Shown here one piece after another: positions 40,763 to 50,047 of a DNA stretch of 64,000 bases. The stretch lies in contig NZ_JADDJF010000014.1 of the NCBI RefSeq assembly GCF_017811755.1, forward strand, positions 27,873-91,872, in the 5' to 3' direction. The notes under the pieces are model-generated. The model searched no databases. It was not told the DNA's origin and was given only the letters and a program-made list of their open reading frames with translations. Positions within the stretch are counted from its first letter, which is position 1. Each line of letters opens with the position of its first letter. This stretch comes from Pararhodobacter sp. SW119. GTDB taxonomy: Bacteria; Pseudomonadota; Alphaproteobacteria; Rhodobacterales; Rhodobacteraceae. Both the position numbers and the translations under genes were made by a program.

Positions 40763-41547
40763 GTGACCGCGCTGAACACGACTGGAACCCCGGGACCTAT
40801 GAAAGGTTCCGGGGTTTTCGTTTGCGTCCCGCGATGGATCTGTTGGCGCAAGTGCGCGACCTTCCCACCGGTGACATCGTGGACCTCGGCTGCGGGACGG
40901 GCGCGGCGGGGCCCGTGCTGAAGGAGCGATTTCCCGGCGTCCACCGGATCGGGCTCGACTCCAGCCCGGCAATGCTGGATCGCGCTGCGGCGACCGGCGC
41001 CTATGCCGAAATGATCCACACCGATATCGTGGACTGGAAGCCCGCGACGCCCCCCGCGTTGATATTCTCGAACGCGGTGCTGCACTGGTTGGACGATCAT
41101 CGGCAGCTACTGCCGGGCTTGGCGGAAATGCTGACGACAGGCGGTGTTCTGGCGGTGCAGATGCCGCGGAATTTCGATGCCCCGTCGCACAGTTTGCTGC
41201 GCGAATGCGCCGCGCAATTGTTCCCGGATCGCTTCAAGGTCGATCCCTGCACGCCGCCCGTCCGCCCGGCACGCGACTACGTCACCCTGCTGGCGCCCTT
41301 CGGTCAGGTCGACGGCTGGGAGACCGAGTATGCGCATCGCCTGGAGCCGGTGGCACAGGGCCACCCTGTGCGCGTCTTCACCGAATCCACGGCGATGCGC
41401 CCCGTGCTCGCCCGCCTCTCGCCTGCGGAAGCCGTGACGCTGATGCGCGACTATGACGCGGCGCTCGCCAAGGCGTATCCGGCCGCGGCCGATGGGTCGG
41501 TCCTGTTTCCGTTCCGGCGCGTGTTTTTCGTTCTGCGAACGGTTTGA
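40759..41547 (+). CDS. tam: Trans-aconitate 2-methyltransferase-like SAM methyltransferase
   Basis: 262 residues. The N-terminus [21 protein letters not shown] is characteristic of Tam, followed by [21 protein letters not shown] (SAM-binding motif I), [12 protein letters not shown] and [12 protein letters not shown]. Tam methylates trans-aconitate, an inhibitory by-product of aconitase. The start overlaps the ftsH stop (ATGA), and codons 10-20 double as a terminator-like hairpin. The substrate is inferred from the family. Confidence 0.85.
40786..40823 (+). terminator. Intrinsic terminator hairpin inside the 5' coding region of tam
   Basis: AACCCCGGGACC (40786-40797) pairs over 12 bp, with one G-T wobble, to GGTTCCGGGGTT (40805-40816) around a 7-base loop. 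It is followed by TTTTCGTTT counting the last stem bases. It looks like a strong Rho-independent terminator 24 bases after the ftsH stop, but it lies within conserved tam codons, so it may attenuate ftsH-tam read-through. Confidence 0.7.
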
Positions 41548-41682
41548 GCCCTCAAGACGCCAATGCGGCGCGGGCCGGTTGGCGAGTTTCGGCGCTGATC
41601 GGTCGCAAACGGATTTCACTGCGGCGGCCGGGCACCCTATGCAGGGCGGGACATCGACCCATCTTCACGAGGGAGCCGCCGG

Positions 41683-43359
41683 ATGGCCTTCAAGACCGAC
41701 ATCGAGATTGCCCGCGAGGCGAAGAAACAGCCGATCCAGGTGATTGGCGATCGCTTGGGCATTCCGGCGGAGCACCTGCTTCCCTACGGCCATGACAAGG
41801 CCAAGATCAGCCAGGACTTCATTGACAGCCTGGAAGGGCGCCCGGACGGCAAGCTGATCCTGGTCACCGCGATCAACCCGACCCCTGCGGGCGAAGGCAA
41901 GACGACCACGACGGTGGGACTGGGCGACGGGCTGAATGCCATCGGCAAGAAGACGGTGATCTGTATCCGCGAGGCGAGCCTCGGGCCGAACTTCGGGATG
42001 AAGGGGGGCGCCGCCGGCGGCGGCTACGCGCAGATCGTGCCGATGGAAGAGATGAACCTGCATTTCACCGGCGACTTTCACGCGATCACGTCGGCGCACA
42101 ACCTGCTGTCGGCGATGATCGACAACCATATCTACTGGGGCAACGCGCTGGAGATCGACGAGCGCCGCATCGTCTGGCGCCGGGTAATGGACATGAACGA
42201 CCGCGCGCTGCGGGACATGGTCGTGGGTCTGGGCGGGGTGCCGAACGGTTTTGCGCGGCAGACCGGCTTCGACATCACCGTCGCGTCCGAGGTCATGGCG
42301 ATCCTGTGCCTGTCGCGCAATCTGGCCGACCTGCAGAAGCGCCTCGGCGATATCGTCGTGGCCTACCGGCGCGACAAGTCGCCGATCTACGCGCGCGACA
42401 TCAAGGCCGACGGCGCGATGACCGTGCTTCTGCGCGACGCGATGCAGCCGAACCTGGTGCAGACGCTGGAAAACAATCCCGCCCTCGTCCACGGCGGACC
42501 GTTTGCCAACATCGCGCATGGCTGCAATTCCGTCATCGCCACGCAGACGGCGCTCAAGCTGGGAGACTATGTGGTGACCGAGGCGGGCTTCGGCGCCGAC
42601 CTGGGGGCCGAGAAGTTCTTCGACATCAAGTGCCGCAAGGCCGGGCTGAAGCCGGCGGCGGCAGTGATCGTGGCGACAGTGCGCGCGATGAAGATGAACG
42701 GCGGCGTGGCCAAGGCCGATCTGGGCACGCAGGACGTGGAGGCGGTCAGGAAGGGATGCCCGAACCTGGGCCGCCACGTTGCCAACGTGAAGGGGTTCGG
42801 CGTGCCGGTGGTGGTGGCGATCAACCATTTCCATTCCGACACCGAGGCCGAGATTTCGGCGGTGAAGGAGTATTGCGCGTCGCAGGGGGCCGAGGCGATC
42901 CTCTGCCGGCATTGGGCCGAGGGATCCGCGGGCGTGGCCGAACTGGCCACGCGCGTTGCCGAGATCGCCGATTCCGGCGTCTCGAGCTTTGCGCCGCTCT
43001 ACGAGGACGGGATGGGCCTCTTCCAGAAGATCGAAACCATCGCCAAGCGCATCTACCACGCCGACGAGGTCATCGCGGACAAGACGATCCGCGATCAGTT
43101 GCGCACCTGGGAGGCGGCGGGCTACGGGCATCTTCCGGTCTGCATGGCGAAGACGCAGTATTCATTCTCGACCGATCCGAACCTGCGCGGCGCGCCGACC
43201 GGCCACACCGTGCCGATCCGCGAGGTGCGCCTGTCGGCGGGCGCGGGATTCGTCGTCGTGATCTGCGGGGAAATCATGACCATGCCCGGCCTGCCGAGGA
43301 GTCCGGCAGCGGAGACCATCCGGATCAACAATGCGGGCTTCGTGGAAGGGCTATTCTGA
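41683..43359 (+). CDS. fhs: Formate-tetrahydrofolate ligase
   Basis: 558 residues, the standard length. It makes 10-formyl-THF from formate, THF and [22 protein letters not shown] is the ATP loop near residue 65. Other landmarks are [40 protein letters not shown], and [26 protein letters not shown] precedes ATG 41683. folD follows after 45 bases, making a one-carbon operon. Confidence 0.98.
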   Translation: MAFKTDIEIAREAKKQPIQVIGDRLGIPAEHLLPYGHDKAKISQDFIDSLEGRPDGKLILVTAINPTPAGEGKTTTTVGLGDGLNAIGKKTVICIREASLGPNFGMKGGAAGGGYAQIVPMEEMNLHFTGDFHAITSAHNLLSAMIDNHIYWGNALEIDERRIVWRRVMDMNDRALRDMVVGLGGVPNGFARQTGFDITVASEVMAILCLSRNLADLQKRLGDIVVAYRRDKSPIYARDIKADGAMTVLLRDAMQPNLVQTLENNPALVHGGPFANIAHGCNSVIATQTALKLGDYVVTEAGFGADLGAEKFFDIKCRKAGLKPAAAVIVATVRAMKMNGGVAKADLGTQDVEAVRKGCPNLGRHVANVKGFGVPVVVAINHFHSDTEAEISAVKEYCASQGAEAILCRHWAEGSAGVAELATRVAEIADSGVSSFAPLYEDGMGLFQKIETIAKRIYHADEVIADKTIRDQLRTWEAAGYGHLPVCMAKTQYSFSTDPNLRGAPTGHTVPIREVRLSAGAGFVVVICGEIMTMPGLPRSPAAETIRINNAGFVEGLF

Positions 43360-43404
43360 CGAACGGGCGGGCCAGGAAGCACCGAAGCGGCTGAGGAGAC
43401 AGGC

Positions 43405-44295
43405 ATGGCGGCACAGATCATCGACGGCAAGGCTTTCGCCGCGCGCATCCGCGCAAGGGTCACCGAGGAGGCTGAGAAGCTGGCTCACCGCCACGGGCTG
43501 ATCCCCGGCCTTGCCGTAGTGCTGGTCGGCGAGGATCCCGCAAGCCAGGTCTACGTCCGATCGAAAGGGAAGCAGACGGCGGAAGTGGGCATGCGCTCCT
43601 TCGAGCACAAGCTGGCAACTGAGACGCCCGAGAGCGAGTTGCTCGCGCTGATCGACCGGCTGAACGCAGATGACGCGGTACATGGCATTCTGGTTCAACT
43701 GCCGCTGCCGGACCACATGGACGCCGCGCAGGTGATCAACCGGATCGATCCGGCCAAGGACGTGGATGGCTTCCATGTCTCGAACGTCGGGCTGCTGGGG
43801 ACGGGGCAGACGGCTATGATACCCTGCACCCCACTGGGGTGCCTGATGATGCTGCGCGACCATCTGGGCAACCTGTCGGGGATGGAGGCGGTGATCGTCG
43901 GGCGGTCGAACATCGTCGGCAAGCCGATGGCGCAACTGTTTCTGGGCGACAGCTGCACGGTGACGATCGCGCACAGCCGCACGCGCGACCTGCCGGCGGT
44001 CTGCCGGCGCGCGGACATCCTGGTCGCGGCGGTCGGCCGGCCCGAGATGATCACCGGGGAGTTCATCAAGCCCGGCGCGACCGTGATCGACGTCGGCATC
44101 AACCGGATCGAGCGTGACGGCAAGATGCGTCTGGTGGGCGATGTCGATTTCCAGTCTGCCGCCGAGGTGGCAGGCGCGATCACGCCGGTTCCCGGCGGGG
44201 TCGGCCCGATGACCATCGCCTGCCTGTTGGCGAACACGCTGGTCGCGGCCTGCCGCGCCCGGGGCCTTCCCGAACCCAAAGGGTTGAGCGCCTGA
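43405..44295 (+). CDS. folD: Bifunctional methylene-THF dehydrogenase/methenyl-THF cyclohydrolase
   Basis: 296 residues. The substrate region [20 protein letters not shown] carries the Tyr and Lys of the active site, with [13 protein letters not shown] next. The NADP-binding region has [16 protein letters not shown] near residue 160, and the C-terminus has [19 protein letters not shown]. Paired with fhs it interconverts formyl-, methenyl- and methylene-THF. It converges with the PaaI-like gene four bases later. Confidence 0.98.
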   Translation: MAAQIIDGKAFAARIRARVTEEAEKLAHRHGLIPGLAVVLVGEDPASQVYVRSKGKQTAEVGMRSFEHKLATETPESELLALIDRLNADDAVHGILVQLPLPDHMDAAQVINRIDPAKDVDGFHVSNVGLLGTGQTAMIPCTPLGCLMMLRDHLGNLSGMEAVIVGRSNIVGKPMAQLFLGDSCTVTIAHSRTRDLPAVCRRADILVAAVGRPEMITGEFIKPGATVIDVGINRIERDGKMRLVGDVDFQSAAEVAGAITPVPGGVGPMTIACLLANTLVAACRARGLPEPKGLSA

Positions 44296-44298
44296 GGC

Positions 44299-44724
44299 TC
44301 AGCCGGCAGCGACCGGGATCATGGTGCCCTGAAGAAGCGCCACGGTCCGGCGCACGTGACCATCGATCGCCACGACCTCGGCGCGCACGACGGTGATCCG
44401 CCGGCCGGCGCGCACGACCTCGCCCGCGGCCTCAAGCGCCTCGCCCACGGCCGGGGCGAGCAGGTTGATCTTCATCTCGACCGTCATCACTTCAAATTCG
44501 TCGGTCAGCAGCGTGAGCGCGGAATACCCCGCCGCCGAATCGCCGAGCCCGAAGGCGAGCGCGGCGTGGCCAGCGCCCTGCTGCTGGCGCACTGTCGGCA
44601 AAATCGGCGCGCGAATGACGCAACGACCCGCCGCCGCCGCCAGCATCTCTGCGCCGAAGGTCTGCATCATCGTCTGGCGGTCGAAGCTCGCCTGCACGCG
44701 GGGAAGGATCACGGGATCGGTCAT
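44299..44724 (-). CDS. PaaI-family thioesterase
   Basis: 141 residues. The hot-dog core GAGHAALAFGLGDSAAGYSAL then MTVEMKINLLAPAVGEALEA and GRRITVVRAEVVA matches the PaaI/DUF4442 group of acyl-CoA thioesterases. The catalytic Asp/Glu position is compatible but the substrate is unknown. It lies just after the Tad-cluster ATPase on the same strand (73-base gap), probably unrelated to the pilus. Confidence 0.85.
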   Translation of the reverse strand: MTDPVILPRVQASFDRQTMMQTFGAEMLAAAAGRCVIRAPILPTVRQQQGAGHAALAFGLGDSAAGYSALTLLTDEFEVMTVEMKINLLAPAVGEALEAAGEVVRAGRRITVVRAEVVAIDGHVRRTVALLQGTMIPVAAG

Positions 44725-44797
44725 GGCGGCCTCGCTTGCGCAACGCCCCGGTCTATCCCGGCGCCCGGCCGCGGGAAAGCCCCGACCGGCCGCCGGC

Positions 44798-46120
44798 CTA
44801 TTTCACGATCACCTCGTCCTGGACGAACATGTTGGCCCAGGCCCGGTCGATCAGTTCGGGGCTCATCTGGTAGGGCCTTCCCTCGAACTCGCAGATGGCG
44901 ATCATCTGGTCGATCAGAAAGACGGGCTGATAGTTCGCGAAGATGTTGTCGATCGTGGGATACTTCGTCTCGAGCAGGTGGATCATCGTCGCTTCGTCGA
45001 GCGGCATGCGCCGCTTCTTCGCAACCAGCGCGAAGATCTTCAGGAAATCCGCCTGGTTCGGCCCGTCGATCTTGATCTTGAAGAAGATTCGCCGCAGCGC
45101 GGCCTGGTCGAAGATCTCGTTGGGGTGGAAGTTGGTCGAGAAGATCACCAGCGTGTCGAAGGGCACGATGAACTTCTCGCCCGATTGCAGCGAGAGGATG
45201 TCGTAGTTCATCTCCAGCGGCACGATCCAGCGGTTGATCAGCGCCTGCGGCGGTTCCTCCTGACGGCCGAGGTCGTCGACGATGAAGACGCCACCCGTGG
45301 CCTTGAACTGCAAGGGCGCCTGGTAGGTGCGGGCGACGGGGTTGTATTTCAACTCGAGCATGCCGAGCGACAGTTCGCCCCCGGTGATCACCGTCGGCCG
45401 TTCGCACAGGACGTAGCGCGGGTCGTATCGCTGCGCGCTCAGCCGAAGTCCACCACCGCCAGCAGCGGCGGGGTCGCTGACCAGCGTATGCACGATCGGA
45501 TCGTAGACCGAGATGACCTGCCCGGCATGGACCACCGCGCGCGGGATGTAGATGTGATCGCCCATCGCGTCCCTGATCCCGTTCGAGATCGAGGATTTTC
45601 CGTTACCTGGGGGACCGTACATCAGGATCGACCGCCCCGAGGTAACCGCCGGACCCAGATGGTCCAGCAGCATTTCCGGCAGGATCAGATCACCCATCGC
45701 AGCGACAAGCTCTTCGCGGCTGATCCTGATCTTGCGAATCGACTGGCGCGTTACCTGCTCGGAATAGGCGTCCATCGGCACCGGCATGGCGCCGTAGTAT
45801 TCAGAGATCGCCAACGCGTCCTGCGCGCGCTTGCGACCGGCCTCGGTCAGCTGAAAGCCCATCTCGTTCGACGTCGAGGTTGCGTGCAGCGTCCCCATCG
45901 CCTCGACCAGGCGTTCGTGGCGCGCATCGTCGATGAGTTGCTGCACCATGCCGAAGGGCAGGCAGACCCAGCGCGCAATCTCGGACACCTGATTGAGCGA
46001 CATGCGGTACATCGTCTTGATCAGGATGTCGCGCATCAGCGTCATCGGCAGGCCGGTATCGGCAAGCGTGGCGGGCATCGGCGGCGGCGTGATGCCCGCG
46101 GCCTTGGTCATGTCATTCAT
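44798..46120 (-). CDS. AAA-type ATPase associated with the Tad locus
   Basis: 440 residues. An N-terminal helical region (about 1-130) is followed by an AAA core with Walker A MYGPPGNGKSS (168-178), Walker B GVFIVDDLG, and the sensor-like FSTNFHPNEIFDQAALRR. This standalone ATPase sits at the 3' end of the Tad block, 34 bases past the prepilin peptidase. I recall the same neighbour in other Rhodobacteraceae, but its role in pilus assembly is not established. Confidence 0.8.
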   Translation of the reverse strand: MNDMTKAAGITPPPMPATLADTGLPMTLMRDILIKTMYRMSLNQVSEIARWVCLPFGMVQQLIDDARHERLVEAMGTLHATSTSNEMGFQLTEAGRKRAQDALAISEYYGAMPVPMDAYSEQVTRQSIRKIRISREELVAAMGDLILPEMLLDHLGPAVTSGRSILMYGPPGNGKSSISNGIRDAMGDHIYIPRAVVHAGQVISVYDPIVHTLVSDPAAAGGGGLRLSAQRYDPRYVLCERPTVITGGELSLGMLELKYNPVARTYQAPLQFKATGGVFIVDDLGRQEEPPQALINRWIVPLEMNYDILSLQSGEKFIVPFDTLVIFSTNFHPNEIFDQAALRRIFFKIKIDGPNQADFLKIFALVAKKRRMPLDEATMIHLLETKYPTIDNIFANYQPVFLIDQMIAICEFEGRPYQMSPELIDRAWANMFVQDEVIVK

Positions 46121-46153
46121 GGGCTCTTCCCGGCTGATCTTCAGGCGGTAGTG

Positions 46154-46651
46154 TCAGCTTCCATAGATGCTGGCCAAAGCTAGATAGAAGATTAACGCGG
46201 GCCCAAGCACCAAACCCATCGGGAACTCGGCGCGATGCCAACTTTCCCAATCCGGCGTCTGGGCGCGGACGAGTTCGACCCTCCGGGCCAGCCGATGCGT
46301 GACGAATCCGGCCAGCGACACCGCCGCCAGCAGGAGCACGAAAAGCCGGGCGTCCCCAAGCGCCACGAAGGGCGCCATCGCCGCCGCGAACTTCGCGTCT
46401 CCGGCCCCGAAGCCTCCTGTCAGCGACAGAAGAAAACCCAGGGTCAGGATCACCGCGAAGTGAAGCCAGGACCATGCCCAGACAGAAAGCGGTAGGGTCA
46501 GGACGCCCACCAGCGCATAGACGCCCAGCAACCCCAGTACCGCGGCATTGGGAATCAGCATCGACCGTAGATCGCTGAAGACCACCCAGGCGGTCAGCGG
46601 CAGCGCAAATATCAACAGCCAGAAGGCGGCATCCGCGGACTGTGCCAGCAT
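46154..46651 (-). CDS. cpaA: Prepilin peptidase, TadV/CpaA type
   Basis: 165 residues and about five helices. It has the two aspartates of the type IV prepilin peptidase family: SDLRSMLIPN near residue 27 and GFGAGDAKFAAAMAPFV near residue 83. It cleaves and processes the Flp prepilin. As in most Tad systems it lacks the N-methyltransferase domain of PilD. Confidence 0.93.
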   Translation of the reverse strand: MLAQSADAAFWLLIFALPLTAWVVFSDLRSMLIPNAAVLGLLGVYALVGVLTLPLSVWAWSWLHFAVILTLGFLLSLTGGFGAGDAKFAAAMAPFVALGDARLFVLLLAAVSLAGFVTHRLARRVELVRAQTPDWESWHRAEFPMGLVLGPALIFYLALASIYGS

Positions 46652-46660
46652 CCGGCCGCC

Positions 46661-47503
46661 CTATTCGAGCGCGGCCAGCGCCACCGCGGCTGCCTCGAAA
46701 TGCTGCGGATGGGTATCGACCGCGTCGCGCAGCAACGCCCGGCCGACCGAGGCATCGCCCTGCCGGATCGCCGCCAGCGCCATCGTGTGCAGCAGTTCCG
46801 CGCGTTCGGTCTGGGTGACGGGCATGACCGGCAATTCGTATCGGCGCTGCGCCGCACGCGCGAGGACAAGGTTGTTCTTCGCGGTGAAGAGCGTCGAATC
46901 GTGCTGCAGGGCCTCTGCGAACAGCCGCTCGGCGTCGCGGTGGGCGCCGCGGCTGAGCTTGGAATATCCCCAGTTGTTCAGAACGCCGGCCGGCCGCGGG
47001 GTCAGACCCGCCGCGATTTCGTAGAAGCTGTCGGCGCGGGTCCACTGCCGCCGGGCGTCCGCGACCATCGCTTCCAGCCGGTAGCGCTGAAAGGTCTCGT
47101 GCGTCGGCGGAACCTGATTCAGCACGGCCTCGGCGGCGTCCCATTCGCTGAGCCGGATGTGCGCCTCGGCCAGTTCGACGCGGTCGTCATGGGTGCCTTC
47201 GGGATGCGCAATGATGCGCTGCCAGACCGGCACCGCCCGTTCGGGGTTGCCGGCGCGCGCCAGCGACCGCGCCAACCCGCGCTGAAACAACAGCCGGTCG
47301 GGCTCTGCCTCGGACGCGCGGGTGAAATACTCCACCGCCTCGCGCGGATCGGCGGCGGTCAGCATCAGTTCGGACATGTTTTCCTGATCGACCCGCGCCA
47401 TGCTTTCGATGGCTCGGCTGGTCTGCGCGTCCCGACCACTGCAGCCGACAAGCAGGCCCAACGCAACAAACCCTGCCACAAGTGCTGGCATGCCACCGCG
47501 CAT
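46661..47503 (-). CDS. Tetratricopeptide lipoprotein of the Tad locus (TadD-like)
   Basis: 280 residues. The signal ALVAGFVALGLLVGC ends in a lipobox Cys. The rest is TPR helices: PREAVEYFTRASEAEPDRLLFQ, NPERAVPVWQRII, HRDAERLFAEALQHDSTLFTA. TadD-type pilotins are TPR lipoproteins that support secretin assembly. It and the preceding TPR gene are adjacent paralogous copies in this slot. Confidence 0.85.
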   Translation of the reverse strand: MRGGMPALVAGFVALGLLVGCSGRDAQTSRAIESMARVDQENMSELMLTAADPREAVEYFTRASEAEPDRLLFQRGLARSLARAGNPERAVPVWQRIIAHPEGTHDDRVELAEAHIRLSEWDAAEAVLNQVPPTHETFQRYRLEAMVADARRQWTRADSFYEIAAGLTPRPAGVLNNWGYSKLSRGAHRDAERLFAEALQHDSTLFTAKNNLVLARAAQRRYELPVMPVTQTERAELLHTMALAAIRQGDASVGRALLRDAVDTHPQHFEAAAVALAALE

Positions 47504-47527
47504 CGACGCTTCCTTTCTGCCCGATGC

Positions 47528-48079
47528 TCAGGGGGTCGTCAGAAGCAGGTAGCGCCCGTCTCCGCGCCTCACCAGAGCGAATTTATTCTCATTGACACCA
47601 TTATAGCGTGTATCCTTGAGCTTAGCGAGCGCAAGTCGCAGGTTGTCGCGGATTTCATGGGATCGGCCGCTATCCAGCGCAAAGGCCGCCTGGAACAGAT
47701 GTCGCGCCTCGCCCCAGCGTTCCTGCTCGCTCATCGCCACGCCGAGGTTGTTCAGCGCGGGCACGAACGCGGGGTCGCGCTCCAGCGCGCGGCGAAGCGC
47801 CTGCTCTGCCTGACCAAGCCGGCCAAGGCGCAGGTTCGCGGCCCCGATCGCCGAAAGCGTGTCGGCATTGGCGCCCTGCTCGGCCGCAGCGCGGAAATAG
47901 GCGCGCAAGGCAAGTTCGTATTCACCGGCAGCCATCAGCCGGTGACCGACGACCAGGCCGTCGACGGCCTCGTCTACCGAAAGCCGGCTCTGCGGCAACC
48001 CGTCGGGCGAAAAATCAGCACGCGGCGTACATCCGGCGCTCAGGGAAATGAGGCCGGCGGCGAACGCGGCAAAGGTCAG
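47528..48079 (-). CDS. TPR lipoprotein of the Tad locus, probable non-canonical start
   Basis: 183 residues if translation starts at CTG 48079. The only conventional start in frame (TTG 47998) would remove the lipoprotein signal. Upstream of it the frame reads LTFAAFAAGLISLSAGC followed by TPRADFSPDG, a clear lipobox, and CTG 48079 overlaps the tadC TGA as CTGA. An ATC at 48097 with GGAG eight bases upstream is a second candidate and would add the basic residues KCR. The body is TPR: ELALRAYFRAAAEQGANADT, LGQAEQALRRALERDPAFVP. TadD-like role. Confidence 0.75.
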   Translation of the reverse strand: MTFAAFAAGLISLSAGCTPRADFSPDGLPQSRLSVDEAVDGLVVGHRLMAAGEYELALRAYFRAAAEQGANADTLSAIGAANLRLGRLGQAEQALRRALERDPAFVPALNNLGVAMSEQERWGEARHLFQAAFALDSGRSHEIRDNLRLALAKLKDTRYNGVNENKFALVRRGDGRYLLLTTP

Positions 48080-49059
48080 GGAGCGACACTTCCCGATGAG
48101 AAAATCTCCATCATTCCGACCACTGATGGACCCACCAGAATGATCAGCAGCGGTGGAACGGTGAACATCATCGTGCCCAGAGTCAACTTCGTCGGCAAGA
48201 CATTCGCCTTCTCTTCGGCCAGCGTGACACGCTTGTCCCGCATTTCGGCCGCATAGACGCGCAAGGCTTCCGAGACCGAGGTCCCATAGGTCGCGGACTG
48301 GATCATCACGGTGACAAAGGACCGGATATCGGCATTGCCGCAGCGCTCGCCGAAATCCTTCAGGACCTCGAATCGGTCCTTGCCCGCCTTGGTCTCGAGC
48401 GAGACGGTTTCCAGTTCCTCGGCCAGCGCAGGGTATCCAGCCTTCAGTTCCTTGCCGACCCGGGCAATGGCCTGATCGAGGGACTGGCCAGCCTCGGCGC
48501 AGATCAGCAGCATGTCGAGCGAGTCGGGAAACCCGCGCGAAATCTGCTCCTGGCGCTCCGCCTTGCGCTTGTTGACCCAGTAAATGGGCAGATAGTACCC
48601 GATCAGCGTAGGCAGCATGACCGGCAACGCCATCGACAGGATCGACCTCTCTCCCTCGGAAGGCATGAACAAGAGGATCAGAAGCCCCAGCAGCAAACCG
48701 CCCATGCCAAGGATGAACTTGGCGGCGTGATAGTCGCGCACGGCGGTCTTGCTGAAATAACCCGCCTGGATCATCTCCTTGCGGGCGGCGTCCTTGTCCT
48801 CCTTGGATTCCGGCTCCAGGAACTTGTTGTACCTCTCCAGCTTCTTTTGCAGCTCGGTCTGCTCGGTTCGCGAGGACAGTTGGCGGCGCGCCATCCCGCC
48901 GTCGCCTTCGCTTCGGTCGACGCGAACCTTGGCGTAGGGATCGTCAGACTTGCTCCGGTCCCCGGTCAGCACCATCAGGACGATCGTCAGCCCCCCGACG
49001 GTCAGCGCGACGGTCACCCCCAGCGGCGAGGCCAGACCCTGCAGAAGCGTGTCGATCAT
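48076..49059 (-). CDS. tadC: Tad pilus platform protein TadC
   Basis: 327 residues from ATG 49059. An N-terminal helix and a charged cytoplasmic region precede the type II secretion F domain: SRGFPDSLDMLLICAEAGQS, then KAGKDRFEVLKDFGERC and VTVMIQSATYGTSVSEALR. C-terminal membrane helices follow. TadB and TadC form the inner-membrane platform on which CpaF acts. Confidence 0.93.
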   Translation of the reverse strand: MIDTLLQGLASPLGVTVALTVGGLTIVLMVLTGDRSKSDDPYAKVRVDRSEGDGGMARRQLSSRTEQTELQKKLERYNKFLEPESKEDKDAARKEMIQAGYFSKTAVRDYHAAKFILGMGGLLLGLLILLFMPSEGERSILSMALPVMLPTLIGYYLPIYWVNKRKAERQEQISRGFPDSLDMLLICAEAGQSLDQAIARVGKELKAGYPALAEELETVSLETKAGKDRFEVLKDFGERCGNADIRSFVTVMIQSATYGTSVSEALRVYAAEMRDKRVTLAEEKANVLPTKLTLGTMMFTVPPLLIILVGPSVVGMMEIFSSGSVAP

Positions 49060-49073
49060 GGCGTGAAAGCCCC

Positions 49074-50042
49074 TCAGACCTGGATATTGACCATCTTGCG
49101 CATGTAGAGGACGTTGATCCCCAGGAATGCGAAGACGACGATGGCGACCGGCACGAAGAGCGGCGTATCCTTCACACCGTCGTAGTAGTCCGGCTTGATG
49201 ACGCTGATCCCCAGCATCGCGACGATCGGAAAGCCCGACAGAAACATGCCCGACCATTTCGCCTCGGCGGTGATGGCGCGGACACGGCGGAAAAGCTTGA
49301 AGCGCGCGCGCACGACCTTCGACAGCCCGTCAAGGATTTCGGCCAGGTTGCCGCCGGACTTCTGCTGGATCGACACCGCGACGGCGAAGAATCTTAGATC
49401 CTGCATGTCCATCCGCTGGGCGAAGGTCATCAGCGTATCGCCCATATCGCGCCCATAGGCGGCCTCGTCCGCGATCAGCCCCAGTTCCGAGCCGAGGGGG
49501 TCGGGAATTTCCTTCGCGGCGCCGGCCAGCGCGTGGCTGAACGGATGCCCCACGCGCAGCGCGCGCACGATCAGGTCGATCGCATCCGGCAATTGCTCCT
49601 CGATCAGGTCAAGCCGCTTCTTGGCCTTGTTCGCCACCCAGAACCAGACCGCGCCCACCCCCATGGCGACCGACAGGCCGCCACGGATCGCCAGCGCCGC
49701 CTCGGTGAGCACCGACAGGGCGGTAAACGCGACGCCGCAGAGCAGGATCATGATCCCGATGAGCGCGAGGGGCGAAAAGGCGATCTTGGCCTTCATCGCC
49801 CGTTCCGACAGCAGCGAATAGAACGGGATCCGGTGCGACCGGCCGTGCTGCGACACCTCCTTGCGCAGCCGTTCCAGAACCTCCTGCTGGGTGCTGCCCT
49901 TTTCCAGCATTTCCAGACGCCGGTTCATCCGGCTGCCCATCCGGATCGACTTGCCGAAGGCGATCAGATAGAGCGCCTCGACCAGCAGCAGGATGCCGAT
50001 AAAGACCGCGGCGTAGATGATCAGGGTGGGATCGATGGACAT
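49074..50042 (-). CDS. tadB: Tad pilus platform protein TadB
   Basis: 322 residues with membrane helices near residues 5-25, 95-130 and at the C-terminus. The F domain has EEQLPDAIDLIVRALRVGHP, a family hallmark, and AVSIQQKSGGNLAEILDGLS. It is the partner of TadC, 14 bases upstream of it and five bases downstream of cpaF. Confidence 0.94.
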   Translation of the reverse strand: MSIDPTLIIYAAVFIGILLLVEALYLIAFGKSIRMGSRMNRRLEMLEKGSTQQEVLERLRKEVSQHGRSHRIPFYSLLSERAMKAKIAFSPLALIGIMILLCGVAFTALSVLTEAALAIRGGLSVAMGVGAVWFWVANKAKKRLDLIEEQLPDAIDLIVRALRVGHPFSHALAGAAKEIPDPLGSELGLIADEAAYGRDMGDTLMTFAQRMDMQDLRFFAVAVSIQQKSGGNLAEILDGLSKVVRARFKLFRRVRAITAEAKWSGMFLSGFPIVAMLGISVIKPDYYDGVKDTPLFVPVAIVVFAFLGINVLYMRKMVNIQV

Positions 50043-50047
50043 CGCGC

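Noticed and set aside
41548..41682. Folate or SAM riboswitch ahead of fhs
   Set aside because: The leader is structured and GC-rich, but I could not match any known consensus by eye. A search of this segment with riboswitch covariance models would decide.
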